Shown piece by piece: positions 35,385 to 44,298 of a stretch of DNA of 64,000 nucleotides. How positions within the stretch are numbered: position 1 is the first letter of the stretch; each line of letters begins with the position of its first letter. The translations under genes and the position numbers were made by a program. The notes beneath the pieces were generated by a model. That model did not search any database, had not been told where the DNA came from, and saw nothing but the letters and a program-made list of their open reading frames with translations. Origin of the DNA: Paenibacillus sp. LS1. GTDB lineage: Bacteria > Bacillota > Bacilli > Paenibacillales > Paenibacillaceae. The DNA is taken from assembly GCF_026013365.1 (NCBI RefSeq), contig NZ_JAPDOE010000004.1, forward strand, positions 124,001 through 188,000, in the 5' to 3' direction.

Positions 35385-36847
35385 TGGCAGGTGGAACTTG
35401 GGAGCAAACGAATCGTCCGGTCCTTCCGGGCTTATATATGAATTTTCAGGCGGCAGCATCTTCGGCCATTCAAGCGGGTACGCGGGGAACTGTCGTTGTG
35501 CCGATTAAGGCCAACTGGGGTCCGGTGGGGACTTTTATTGAAGTAGGTAGCGAAGCGGCGATTGAACGCATTTATGCAGCGAATGTGCTGGACAACGGTA
35601 CGGCTTATACGTCCTTGAAGCTTGCCCTGTTGGGTGGGCCGAAGAAGCTGCTCGCTTATCGGGTAGCAAGTGCTGCGGCCAAAGCAGCTACGCTTACTTT
35701 GAAGGACAGCAGTGATGCCAATGTGCTGCAACTGGATGCGAAGTATCCGGGGGATCGTGCGAATGGGTTCTACGTCACCATCCAGCCGGGTGTGATTGAT
35801 AATACGAAGCATGAAGTGCGCCTTTTTGAAGGCAACCGGATGTTGTATGCGCTCCTGACAGCGGATATTACAGCAGCTTCTCTGGCAAAAGAGATTAACG
35901 CGGATGAACAAAATGTCTGGGTAACGGCTCAGGCGATTGGCGATGGTGCAGGTGTAGTTGCAACAATTGCGGGTGCGGCATTCAAAGGCGGCGTAAGTGG
36001 CAACGATGACCTGACCAATGCGGAGTACATTGCAGTACAGGGTGCGCTGGAAGGGGAGCGATTCGACGTCTTGGCTTTGGATCAGGCGGCAGATGCACCT
36101 CTGCTTGCAAGCTTTGCGGCATGGGTGAAACGTGTGCGTAGTGAAGGTAAACCGGTGGTGGCTGTATTTGGCGGTTCCGCAGCGGATGATACCTCTGCTA
36201 CAGCAGCACAAAAAGCGGCAGCACGTTCGCTTGCGCTGAACCATGAAGGTGTGATTAATGTCGGTACAGGCGTTCGCCTTGGAGATGCATTCTACAGCTC
36301 GGCGGAAACGTCTGCCTATGTTGCGGGACTGATTGCAGGACAACGTCTGAACCAATCCACAACTTATGCAGCTACTCCGTTCGATGATGTGACACGTCGC
36401 TGGACGCGAGCAGAACAGGAGCAGGCGGTACAGAATGGCGTATTTATTTTCTTCCATGATGGACGTCAGGTGAAAGCACTTCGCGGTGTAAACACACTGG
36501 TAACTCCGGCAGCCGGACAGAATAATGCGTGGAAAAAAATCCGTTCCATTCGAGTGCTGGACACGATTAACACGGATCTGCAACGTTCCGCGGAAGATAC
36601 GTATATCGGTAAAGTGAACAATACTGAAGAGGGTCGTCAGGCGCTGATTAGTGCCATGAAGGCCTATTTGGGGCTGCTCGCACAGAGCAATGTTATTGAA
36701 GCTGACGGTTATGATGTCATTCTTGACCCGGCGTATTACGGCACGGCACCAGTTCTCAAACCGGAAGCAGATCAGGTATTCCTGCAATGGAATGTGAAGC
36801 TGACGGATGTAATGGAGCAGTTGTTTGGTACATTTTACGTGCAATAA
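35384..36847 (+). CDS. xkdK: module A: contractile tail sheath protein
   Basis: 487 aa. N-terminus AGGTWEQTNRPVLPGLYMNF and the block ANWGPVG..IEVGS are the XkdK signatures; NKVLPG-like VINVGTGVRL.DA in the middle and RVLDTINTDLQR..EDTYIGKVNNTEEGRQAL near the end form the sheath core and the C-terminal arm that links subunits. Longer by about 50 residues than the module B sheath, the extra lying in the central outward domain. Contraction drives the tube through the target envelope. Confidence 0.93.
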   Translation: MAGGTWEQTNRPVLPGLYMNFQAAASSAIQAGTRGTVVVPIKANWGPVGTFIEVGSEAAIERIYAANVLDNGTAYTSLKLALLGGPKKLLAYRVASAAAKAATLTLKDSSDANVLQLDAKYPGDRANGFYVTIQPGVIDNTKHEVRLFEGNRMLYALLTADITAASLAKEINADEQNVWVTAQAIGDGAGVVATIAGAAFKGGVSGNDDLTNAEYIAVQGALEGERFDVLALDQAADAPLLASFAAWVKRVRSEGKPVVAVFGGSAADDTSATAAQKAAARSLALNHEGVINVGTGVRLGDAFYSSAETSAYVAGLIAGQRLNQSTTYAATPFDDVTRRWTRAEQEQAVQNGVFIFFHDGRQVKALRGVNTLVTPAAGQNNAWKKIRSIRVLDTINTDLQRSAEDTYIGKVNNTEEGRQALISAMKAYLGLLAQSNVIEADGYDVILDPAYYGTAPVLKPEADQVFLQWNVKLTDVMEQLFGTFYVQ

Positions 36848-36893
36848 GATTGTGTGGAAGGAAAGAACTGTTTTTCTAAAATAATTACTATAC

Positions 36894-37007
36894 GTTGAAC
36901 TGATGGTATACACGATAACGTAGAGGGCAGAAAAAATCTGGGGATAACAGCGATCGGAAGATTGTTCTGACTGCGGAGTTATACCGTGTAATATTTATTA
37001 GTTCAAC
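36894..37007 (+). repeat. dispersed foldable repeat, copy E (short form, inside module A)
   Basis: GTTGAACT (36894-36901) and AGTTCAAC (37000-37007) are exact inverted ends; GGTATA/TATACC lies inside. The long hairpin arm and AGCTTTC hairpin are deleted, leaving AGAGGGCAG, AATCTGGGGATAACAGCGATCGGAAG and TTCTGAC. It lies between the sheath and tube genes, which are normally adjacent. Confidence 0.7.
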
Positions 37008-37027
37008 CAACCCAAGGAGGAAAATAT

Positions 37028-37435
37028 ATGTTGGATGCGTCAAGAGTAATTCTCGGTACCCATGGTCAGTTGCATATCGATGGTGTGTGGCAGACAAACA
37101 TTAACAAGTTGGAAGCGAGTGTGGAGATTGAAAAGCGTGAGCTGAATCTGGTCGGTAACGACTGGAAGGTGCACAAGAATGGCGCGAAAAAAGGAACAGG
37201 CACGATGACGGGCTACAAAGTCACTTCGGATATGATCCAGCGCGGCTTCACCAAATTCGAGATTATTTCCAAGCTGAACGACCCTGAATCGTATGGACAC
37301 GAGAGTGTTTTGCTGAGAGGTTGCATGGTGGACAAAATTCAGCTTGCCAACTGGACAGCGGGTGAGGAAGTACCGGAGGAAACGGGATTTACGTTTGAAG
37401 GATTTGAATTATTGAATCCGATCGTAGCGAACTAA
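37028..37435 (+). CDS. xkdM: module A: tail tube protein
   Basis: 135 aa, AAGGAGGAAAATAT before the ATG. LDASRVILGTHGQLHIDGVWQTNINKLEASVEIEKRE and the GTMTGYKVTSDMIQRGF block are XkdM-type; a small beta-barrel that polymerises into the inner tube. Separated from the sheath gene by repeat copy E. Confidence 0.9.
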   Translation: MLDASRVILGTHGQLHIDGVWQTNINKLEASVEIEKRELNLVGNDWKVHKNGAKKGTGTMTGYKVTSDMIQRGFTKFEIISKLNDPESYGHESVLLRGCMVDKIQLANWTAGEEVPEETGFTFEGFELLNPIVAN

Positions 37436-37516
37436 GCTTTGAAATAGGCACGTGATTGAGCTGGTTTGCTCAAGCGTGATTGCATAGTTACTTCGTATAA
37501 TATGGACACCAATGCG

Positions 37517-37540
37517 GGCCGAGATGATCTCGGTCTCTTT
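37517..37540 (+). terminator. hairpin after the module A tube gene
   Basis: CCGAGA (37519-37524) pairs with TCTCGG (37528-37533) and is followed by a T-rich run. It could lower expression of minor tail genes relative to sheath and tube. Confidence 0.5.
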
Positions 37541-37609
37541 GTTGTCTCTACAGGCTTGGAAGATGGCCTAGATAAACCCATTTGTGAAATGAGAAGGAGA
37601 TTACACCCG

Positions 37610-38044
37610 ATGAGTATGAATGAAAATATGTCTGAAGAACAGATTTTGGATCAGTTGTTTGAAGCAGCAGAACGTTTGCCAGAGGAGAATGTGCGCATTC
37701 AGCGTCTGGATCTGCTGTTGACCTTGCGTGGACTGACGTCCTCCAAAGTGGATCACATTCGCGAACGCTGTACGATTCGAAAAACGACCAAAGGCCGCAC
37801 CGAGGAAAAGGTGGATACCGAAACGTTTAACGCGCTGCTCATTTCTGAAGCAACGGTGAAATTAAAAGTCCGCAGCCTGGAATTGTCCGGCTGGGGGGAT
37901 ACCCGTATTACTGGCCGTATGAAGCTATCTGGTGGCGAACAGGCGGTACGTCGTATGTTGCTGGCTGGTGAATTGGATGCCGTAGGTGATAAAGTGCTGG
38001 AGTTGTCCGGCTTTGGTGTGGAGATTGAAGACCTAAAAAACTGA
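37610..38044 (+). CDS. xkdN: module A: tail assembly chaperone, short form
   Basis: 144 aa (AAGGAGA nine bases before the ATG at 37610; an upstream in-frame start lacks a ribosome site). Helical and charged, ending VLELSGFGVEIEDLKN. XkdN-type protein that keeps the tape measure soluble and coats it with tube subunits during assembly. The 3' end carries the slippery heptamer A AAA AAC at 38035-38041, one codon before the stop, so a minor share of ribosomes should make the long form. Confidence 0.85.
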   Translation: MSMNENMSEEQILDQLFEAAERLPEENVRIQRLDLLLTLRGLTSSKVDHIRERCTIRKTTKGRTEEKVDTETFNALLISEATVKLKVRSLELSGWGDTRITGRMKLSGGEQAVRRMLLAGELDAVGDKVLELSGFGVEIEDLKN

Positions 38045-38202
38045 TTCACTCCGGCGGGATGACCACGTTCCTGTATCACATGTGGGTACGTCATCATCTC
38101 CGGCCCGGAGAGTTCTGGTCTTTGCCACGAGGGGAGCGCTCGCTGTTAATTGCGTTCTCGGAAGAAGAGATGGCAGCGATAACCTCGCAAATGAATCGAT
38201 AA
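38041..38202 (+). CDS. module A: -1 frameshift extension of the tail chaperone
   Basis: Reading from the slippery site in the -1 frame gives 53 further codons to TAA at 38200-38202: LIHSGGMTTFLYHMWVRHHL, then RPGEFWSLPRGERSLLIAF and EEEMAA. There is no ribosome site of its own. The W-rich, helical sequence looks like the T domain of gpG-gpGT/XkzB chaperone extensions, which bind the tape measure. Fills the gap to the tape measure gene exactly. Confidence 0.8.
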   Translation: MIHSGGMTTFLYHMWVRHHLRPGEFWSLPRGERSLLIAFSEEEMAAITSQMNR

Positions 38203-38226
38203 CAATATAGGGCAGGAGGTGAAAAA

Positions 38227-39903
38227 ATGGCAGAAATAATTGTAGGTTTATCCAAGTCCAATGTGGAAATGCGGACAACCCTTCGTTATCTGGATCAGAT
38301 CCAACGCTCCACGGAACGTCTGGGCAGAGTTCGTTATCAGAGTCTGATTAAGGTGAACAATGAACTGAGAACGACCGGACGCAGGTTGGAGCATATTTAT
38401 AGTATGGCTGTGCGAATCAGCAGGCTGCGAATTACACCGACGGTTGATCTGGTTGACCGTGCTACCCCAGCATTAAATGGTTTGTTGAGGAAAATGAAGC
38501 AAATCCGATCTAAGATGTTGAATGCTACAGCTAGTGTGCAGCTCAAAGTCAGCCACCAGATTTCAGGTGTATCCGTTAATGTGAATTCACAGCCACTGAT
38601 CGATGCTTTGAATACAAATACCCAATCTATTAATATGCTGAGTACCAAGCTAGACTCTATCAATATTGGAGCGGCACCAGCGGCCGAAGCGAAACCTAAA
38701 ACTTTTTTGCAGAAGATGAAAGGTATGTTTGATCGTGGGAAATCAATCTCATCTGGTGTGGGGAAAGTCTTTGATGCAAGAAATAGTGGGAAGAAGCTAT
38801 GGAAAGAAATCACAACACCTGCCACACCGGGGAATAAATTTAAAAAGGCGTTCAAGGTTACAAAACGTGGGGCAAAGTTTGTGAATGATTTCTCGTCCGC
38901 AGGGTCCGATTTGATCGGTGGATTCGATGGATTGTGGGGCGATGTAAAAGGTCTCTTTGGTGGAGGTGGAAGCGGAAGTGGGGCAGGAGGCAGTGGTGGG
39001 TCTGGCATCATAAGCAAGCTTGGTGGCAACCTCGTTAAAGGAGCAGGAAAATTGTTCGCACCACTCCGTATGTATAACAATATTAAAGAACTTGCAAGCG
39101 CCCCACCTGAGGATCGTGCTCGTGCGGTGGGTTCGGTTGCTGGTAATGCAGTAGGAACAGCTATTGGTACCGTACTTGGCAGTGTAATTCCAATTCCGGT
39201 GGTTGGGAACATGCTGGGCGGTTCAATAGGCGGTTGGCTGGGTGAAAAGGCAGGCGGTTGGCTGGGTGACAAGGTAGGTGGATTCCTAAAAAACAACGCG
39301 GAAGACATCTCAAAAGTAGCAAAATTTGCTTCTGAGGGAGCGAGTTACGTGGCGGAGAAAACGACGAATTTGTTCAATGGGGTTGCAGGTTTTTTTGGTT
39401 TCGGTTCTAAAAAGGAAGAGCAGACCGCCCCAGCCGCAGCGGTCATAACGTCACCCTCAACACCTGTAGCAACGCAGACACCACCCCCTCCACCGATAGC
39501 ACCTCAGATGCCGCCTCCATACAGGCCGGCAGTTCTATCGATCACCGGTCCAGAAGCCTACATGAACAATCGATTTGGTTCACCGACGGCTGCGGGTCTT
39601 ATGGGAACAAGTGTGATGCAATCCCAAGCGGTAGCAATGAATAACGCGGGTCAACCCAATGAGAAAGCTTCGCCGCTCACAGTGCGTATTTCCGAAGAAC
39701 AGATGAGCAGTCTGGCAGGTTACCTTAAGGATTTCAAAACGGAAACGACGAACCAGATTGCTGTGAATATTGCACCGGGTACGGTACAAGTGACCGTTCG
39801 GGAGAACGCTATTGATTATGACGCAGTTTCTCATCAGGTGGGGCAACGGATCTCTAACGAGTTCCGCCGTGCGATGCAAAATCGCAAAACAATTATGGCC
39901 TAA
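38227..39903 (+). CDS. xkdO: module A: tape measure protein
   Basis: 558 aa, AGGAGGTGAAAAA before the ATG. Starts with a long basic helical stretch (about 1-120), then a Gly/Ser-rich hinge (GGGGSGSGAGGSGGSG near 250), Gly/Ala-rich hydrophobic segments (GNAVGTAIGTVLGSVIPIPVVG, near 315), a Pro-rich stretch (TPPPPPIAPQMPPPYRP, near 415) and a C-terminal part ending RRAMQNRKTIMA. Position and composition identify it. At about 0.15 nm per residue it would set a tail of roughly 80 nm. No muralytic domain. Unlike the module B protein. Confidence 0.8.
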   Translation: MAEIIVGLSKSNVEMRTTLRYLDQIQRSTERLGRVRYQSLIKVNNELRTTGRRLEHIYSMAVRISRLRITPTVDLVDRATPALNGLLRKMKQIRSKMLNATASVQLKVSHQISGVSVNVNSQPLIDALNTNTQSINMLSTKLDSINIGAAPAAEAKPKTFLQKMKGMFDRGKSISSGVGKVFDARNSGKKLWKEITTPATPGNKFKKAFKVTKRGAKFVNDFSSAGSDLIGGFDGLWGDVKGLFGGGGSGSGAGGSGGSGIISKLGGNLVKGAGKLFAPLRMYNNIKELASAPPEDRARAVGSVAGNAVGTAIGTVLGSVIPIPVVGNMLGGSIGGWLGEKAGGWLGDKVGGFLKNNAEDISKVAKFASEGASYVAEKTTNLFNGVAGFFGFGSKKEEQTAPAAAVITSPSTPVATQTPPPPPIAPQMPPPYRPAVLSITGPEAYMNNRFGSPTAAGLMGTSVMQSQAVAMNNAGQPNEKASPLTVRISEEQMSSLAGYLKDFKTETTNQIAVNIAPGTVQVTVRENAIDYDAVSHQVGQRISNEFRRAMQNRKTIMA

Positions 39904-39923
39904 GCAGAAAGGAGGCCGCAGAT

Positions 39924-40592
39924 ATGTCAGTACTTGAAGATAAAGTTGGTCCTAACAAAATGTCATTTACGTTGAAGGACGGCAACACTCCATTTCAATT
40001 CCCAGTGAACCCTGAAGAAGTTAATATTTCCAGGTCTAAGGGATATGAAACGGTCAATATGTTGGAGCATGGCGAATTTGATTTTGCACAAGGGGAGAAG
40101 GTGAAGGAGATCACTTTCTCTTCTTTTTTTCCCAAAAGATTTGATCCGTCCTATTGCATGGATGAAAAATCTTTTCTAGATCCACGTGTGGCGATGAATG
40201 TGCTGAACACCTTTCTGATCTCCAAAAAGCCGCTGCGTTTCATCATCTCCGAAACCGGAGTGAACGTTCCTGTATTTCTTGTTTCGCTTAATTCGAGCTT
40301 TCGCGGCGGGGAGACAGGGGATATTTACTTCGACCTGACCCTGCGCACATGGCGGGATTCCAAGGTGGAGAAGGTGGGTTCTGCCGCATCCGGGAGCAAG
40401 TCAGGTTCTCGTACGGATTTGAAAAAGTCTAGCAAGACCTACACCGTCAAATCTGGCGACTCCCTGTCCAAAATAGCAAAGCTGGAGCTGGGCAGCAGTT
40501 CCAAATGGAACGAGATCTACAAGCTCAACGCAAAGATCATCGGGAGTGATCCGAACTGGATCAAGCCCGGACAAAAGCTGGTGATGCCATGA
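39924..40592 (+). CDS. xkdP: module A: LysM baseplate protein
   Basis: 222 aa. The N-terminal domain (about 1-150; FQFPVNPEEVNISRSKGYETVN) is the XkdP/gp53-like baseplate part; then a Ser/Lys linker and a LysM (YTVKSGDSLSKIAKLELGSSSKWNEIY) that may also serve as a structural clamp. Stop overlaps the next start (ATGA). Confidence 0.9.
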   Translation: MSVLEDKVGPNKMSFTLKDGNTPFQFPVNPEEVNISRSKGYETVNMLEHGEFDFAQGEKVKEITFSSFFPKRFDPSYCMDEKSFLDPRVAMNVLNTFLISKKPLRFIISETGVNVPVFLVSLNSSFRGGETGDIYFDLTLRTWRDSKVEKVGSAASGSKSGSRTDLKKSSKTYTVKSGDSLSKIAKLELGSSSKWNEIYKLNAKIIGSDPNWIKPGQKLVMP

Positions 40593-41575
40593 CCTACAAG
40601 GTCATTGTCGACGACAAATATGACATCACCAAGCTGGTGGAGACGATTACACTGAAGGACTCGCTCGACCAGATTGCCTATCAGGCCAACATCCGGCTGG
40701 CGGTGCCTGCATCTTCCGGTCTGCCTTCGATCTCACCGGGTATGGCGGTGCGGATTAGCGGGGTTTCTTTTGGCGAAAAATCCATGGTTCATTTGCTGCA
40801 TCCTGCAGTCATCTGGGAGGTAGAAAGCTCGAACAGCGGCACCAAGCGGCTGTCCCTCACAGTGTACGACCGGATGATTTATCTGGAAAAATCGGAGGAC
40901 GAGTTCCTGCTGCCGAAGGATCAGACTGCCACACAACGACTCAAAACCTACGCCAAAGAGTGGAAGATTCCATATGTTACGCTGCCGGAAACCAAGACAA
41001 AGCTGGGAAAAGCCGTGTATCGGTCACAGACGATCTTTTCGATGATGTTTGCCGATCTGAAGGAAACGGCGAAGTCCGGCGGGGACATGTACCATCCACG
41101 GATGACACCCGGTGGCTTGCAGCTCTTCCAAGTGGGAAGTAATGCAAAGGTGTATGAGCTGGATCGACTAATTGATCTGACCCAGATGCGTACGCTCGAA
41201 GGAGCGGTTACCAAAGTTAAAGTCATGGCAGCTTCGGAGTCCACGAGTGGCAAAGAGGTCCCTTCCAAAGTGCTGGCGATTGAGCAGGATGGTGTGGAAG
41301 AACTGGGCACATTGCAAAAGCTGATTGAAGACGATCAGGTCAAAACAGCAACCGCGGCGAAAAAACTGGCGAAAAGTCATCTGACGGGTATTCAGGAGAC
41401 CTTTACGATATCAGCACCGGATGTGAATACGATTCGCGCCGGGGACGCAGTGTTGTTAAAAGGACTGAAGCTAATCGTCATGTCGGTCAGCCGTGATCTG
41501 TCTGCCGGACCTGGAACGATGACGTTGGAGCTGGGGACTGCTGAGCTGGTGAAAAGGAGGTATTACCTTGAATAA
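40589..41575 (+). CDS. xkdQ: module A: baseplate hub protein
   Basis: 328 aa of the XkdQ/gp27-like hub family. N-terminal MTYKVIVDDKYDITKLVETITLKD, then WEVESSNSGTKRLSLTVYDRMIYLEKSEDEF and the end SVSRDLSAGPGTMTLELGTAELV. Forms the hub between tube and spike. Overlaps xkdP by 4 bases and the next gene by 8. Confidence 0.88.
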   Translation: MTYKVIVDDKYDITKLVETITLKDSLDQIAYQANIRLAVPASSGLPSISPGMAVRISGVSFGEKSMVHLLHPAVIWEVESSNSGTKRLSLTVYDRMIYLEKSEDEFLLPKDQTATQRLKTYAKEWKIPYVTLPETKTKLGKAVYRSQTIFSMMFADLKETAKSGGDMYHPRMTPGGLQLFQVGSNAKVYELDRLIDLTQMRTLEGAVTKVKVMAASESTSGKEVPSKVLAIEQDGVEELGTLQKLIEDDQVKTATAAKKLAKSHLTGIQETFTISAPDVNTIRAGDAVLLKGLKLIVMSVSRDLSAGPGTMTLELGTAELVKRRYYLE

Positions 41576-41978
41576 AGATGATCCGTATGGGCATTTTGCC
41601 GACGTCATGCGGGGTGCGATGAGTACACATTCCCGTCAGGCCGTGAGCGGGCTAGGTGCGGTGCTGGGTACGATGACCTCGTCGGGCGTGAAGTTGGATG
41701 ATTTCAAGCACGAAGTGCAGGATTACCTCGTGGCCGAGTTGCCGGGCACGCTTGGACTGCCGGAGCGCGAGGCTGCTGGCGCGATCTCCGGTATAACTGA
41801 CGTGGCAAACGGCGGAACGACGGGCACAGGACGGTTTCTTTTGCAAGAAGAGGAAGTGGAAGAAGCGGTGTGGTCTCTTGGTAAAGGATTAAAAGCGGGA
41901 GATCGTGTGCTGGCGATGCGGGTGAATGGCGGTAACGACATTGTGGTGCTGTGTAAGGTGGTGAGTGCGCATGCCTAG
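41568..41978 (+). CDS. xkdR: module A: DUF2577 protein (XkdR-like)
   Basis: 136 aa from a TTG with AAAAGGAGG six bases upstream. C-terminal part LKAGDRVLAMRVNGGNDIVVLCKV is the DUF2577 OB-like core, probably spike-associated. An added segment of about 50 residues in the middle (ELPGTLGLPEREAAGAISGITDV) is missing from the 85-aa module B counterpart. Confidence 0.8.
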   Translation: MNKDDPYGHFADVMRGAMSTHSRQAVSGLGAVLGTMTSSGVKLDDFKHEVQDYLVAELPGTLGLPEREAAGAISGITDVANGGTTGTGRFLLQEEEVEEAVWSLGKGLKAGDRVLAMRVNGGNDIVVLCKVVSAHA

Positions 41979-42426
41979 TTTGTTTCCGGAAACGGGTGTG
42001 GTCTGGGGAGATGAGGAGGATCTGTCGGGGGCGGCTTCGGATGAGGTACGCTTTGGACGGAGCTGGCGATTTGATTACGATGCAGGGGATTTTGTATTGA
42101 CTCCAAGTGGCAAAGTAGCCGCGGCTGGTGGGCATGAAGCCTGGGTGCAATGGTGCATCAAGGCGGTCAAGACGCCGCGGTACAGACATGTGATTTACTC
42201 CCGGAACTACGGTTCGGAACTGGAGGAACTGGTGGGTCAGGGTGACAGTCGGGGTGTCATGGAAAGTGAGATTACCCGGATGGTGACGGAAACGTTGCTG
42301 GCTGATCCACGCACGGATTCGGTAGACCAGTTTACGTTTGATTGGAATCGGGAGCAGTGTATGTTCTCGTGCCGGGTGGCGAGTGTGCAGGAAGAGATGT
42401 TTATTCTGGAAAGTGAGGTGATCTGA
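41971..42426 (+). CDS. xkdS: module A: gp25-like baseplate wedge protein (DUF2634)
   Basis: 151 aa; ATG 41971 preferred (GTG 41965 also in frame). WRFDYDAGDFVLTPSGKV and HVIYSRNYGSELEELVGQ are the DUF2634/gp25 hallmarks. It joins sheath to baseplate, with the conserved EIT.MVTETLL helix. Overlaps DUF2577 gene by 8 bases. Confidence 0.88.
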   Translation: MPSLFPETGVVWGDEEDLSGAASDEVRFGRSWRFDYDAGDFVLTPSGKVAAAGGHEAWVQWCIKAVKTPRYRHVIYSRNYGSELEELVGQGDSRGVMESEITRMVTETLLADPRTDSVDQFTFDWNREQCMFSCRVASVQEEMFILESEVI

Positions 42427-42430
42427 CGGG

Positions 42431-43570
42431 ATGGCTGAGATTCCGCGTTATTTGGAGGACCAGACGGAGGAACAGATTATGCAGCGCATGCTGGATCGTC
42501 TGCCCGCGGATCTGGATAAGTCGGAGGGTTCGTTCTTGTGGGATGCGGAGGCTCCGGTTGCGTTTATGCTGTCTGAGGCAGCTTTGTGGGCACAGGAATT
42601 ATTGCGGCGGGGGTTTGCAAGTACGGCTGCGAGCAGTGATCCGAATTTTCGTTCGGAAGAGCTGGATCTGCGGGCAGGAGAGCACGGCATCACACGGCGA
42701 GCTGCGGTGGCGGCACAAGGTGCAGTGAGGTTCATGGGTACGCCGGGGAAAGTGGTGCCTGCGGGAACGGTCGTGGCTACGCTCGCGGATGAAGTGTCTG
42801 CTGAAGCTTCGCTCGAATATGAGACGGTAGGACGTGTGGAACTGGATGTTGAGGGCTCCGGTGTGGTAGGCGTGCGAGCGCTTGTTGCCGGAAAAGAAAG
42901 CAATGTGCCCGCGGGCACGGTAACTGTGTTGTCTACACCTGTAAGTGGCGTGACCTCTGTCACGAACGTTGATGTGATCAAAGGTGGTGCAGATATTGAG
43001 GCCGATACGGCGTTGTTGGAACGCTTTTATGCCAAAGTCCGCAACCAAGGAACCAGTGGCAACAAATCGCAATATGTGCAATGGGCCAGTGAAGTGCCAG
43101 GTGTTGGTGCAACGCGGGTTATTCCGTTATGGCAAGGGCCTGGCACGGTGGGATTATATCTGCTGGACACGGAAAAGCGCGCTGCGGGCACCGATTTGGT
43201 GGCGGCGGTACAGAAGTACGTTGACCCCACGCAGGATGGACAGGGTGAAGGTGTTGCCCCAGCAGGCCCGGTCGTGTCCGTGATGCCAGCTGAGGAAGTG
43301 CCGATGAACATTCAGGTGAAGCTGACTCTTGCCAGTGATGCAACGTTGGCCGATGTACGAGCATTGATCGAACGAGGGGTGACCGCGTATCTGAAGCAGT
43401 TGGCTTTTGCCGATCCACTAGTTCGTTACACCCGCATTGCCGCGATTTTGCTGGACATTCCGCCGATTATCGACTATTCGGAGCTTACTGTGAACGGTGT
43501 AAGTGACCAGAATATCGAGATGACCGCGAGCCAGGTGGCCGTGCTGGGGACGGTGGATGTGCATGAGTAG
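42431..43570 (+). CDS. xkdT: module A: baseplate J-like wedge protein
   Basis: 379 aa. N-terminal YLEDQTEEQIMQRMLDRLPADLDKSEGSFLWDA, then the beta domain and GTSGNKSQYVQWASEVPGVGATRVIPLWQGPGTV, the baseplate J/gp47 signature. The C-terminal half (VDPTQDGQGEGVAPAGPVV onward, LAFADPLVRYTRIA) is plainly homologous to its module B counterpart. Confidence 0.92.
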   Translation: MAEIPRYLEDQTEEQIMQRMLDRLPADLDKSEGSFLWDAEAPVAFMLSEAALWAQELLRRGFASTAASSDPNFRSEELDLRAGEHGITRRAAVAAQGAVRFMGTPGKVVPAGTVVATLADEVSAEASLEYETVGRVELDVEGSGVVGVRALVAGKESNVPAGTVTVLSTPVSGVTSVTNVDVIKGGADIEADTALLERFYAKVRNQGTSGNKSQYVQWASEVPGVGATRVIPLWQGPGTVGLYLLDTEKRAAGTDLVAAVQKYVDPTQDGQGEGVAPAGPVVSVMPAEEVPMNIQVKLTLASDATLADVRALIERGVTAYLKQLAFADPLVRYTRIAAILLDIPPIIDYSELTVNGVSDQNIEMTASQVAVLGTVDVHE

Positions 43571-43707
43571 TGTTGGGCAGATGGTGGATGAGAAAGTAGT
43601 TTGGGAGTGCGGAGGCCTAGGGAGATTGGGAGAAGTACGCCGATCTGAGTTAGAGCTGGTGAGAGAGACGTTTCATGATGATGTGCAAGGAAGGGAGGGG
43701 ACAGGGC

Positions 43708-44298
43708 ATGAGTGCTCCTTCTATTGTAGATGTTGGACTGACGAGTGAGAAAGGGCGGGAGTTGTTCTCATATTTGCCAAGGTATTATGAGACTTCTCGT
43801 GTAATGCAGGCTGATATGCAGGCCAAAGGCACCGAGATGGATCTGCTGTATCAGGCGTTGGATAAGACGTTGGAGCAGTTTTTTGTCCGTACGGCGACGT
43901 GGGGGCTGGACTTCTGGGAGCAGGAGCTCGGCATTGAGACGGATCGTCTCAAACCTGTGGAGCAGCGGCGTGCCGTGGTGGAATCGAAGCTGCGGGGTGC
44001 CGGGAAGTTCTCTGGTAGGCAGGTTGCAAATGTGGCTGAGGCGTATGCCGGGGGCAAGGTGGATGTAACTTTTCAACCAGAAGCGTGGAGTTTTACGGTG
44101 AGCATTGTAGATACGATGGGCATCCCGCCCAATATCGACGATCTCAAACGTGCGATTGAAGAACTGAAACCGGCCCATATGGCCGTGGAATATAAATACC
44201 GTTATCTAGTCTGGGATGATCTGGACGACAAACAGATGACATGGGACGAACTCGATGCCGCGTCCTTGACGTGGAATGAACTGGAGGTGTGGGCGTAA
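43708..44298 (+). CDS. xkdU: module A: DUF2313 (YmfQ/XkdU-like) baseplate protein
   Basis: 196 aa. AAGGGAGGGG lies seven bases before the ATG at 43708. FSYLPRYYETSRVMQADMQAKGTEMD and WGLDFWEQELGIETDRLKPVEQRRAVVESKLRG are the DUF2313 pattern; the C-terminal repeats (W.DL, WDELDAASLTWNELE) are local to this copy. Attaches fibres to the wedge. The 137 bases before it hold only an overlapping out-of-frame ORF. Confidence 0.88.
   Translation: MSAPSIVDVGLTSEKGRELFSYLPRYYETSRVMQADMQAKGTEMDLLYQALDKTLEQFFVRTATWGLDFWEQELGIETDRLKPVEQRRAVVESKLRGAGKFSGRQVANVAEAYAGGKVDVTFQPEAWSFTVSIVDTMGIPPNIDDLKRAIEELKPAHMAVEYKYRYLVWDDLDDKQMTWDELDAASLTWNELEVWA

Noticed and set aside
35432..36913. 493-codon minus-strand ORF opposite the module A sheath
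   Set aside because: Antisense shadow, rich in Cys, Arg and His, with no domain; the sheath gene is certain.
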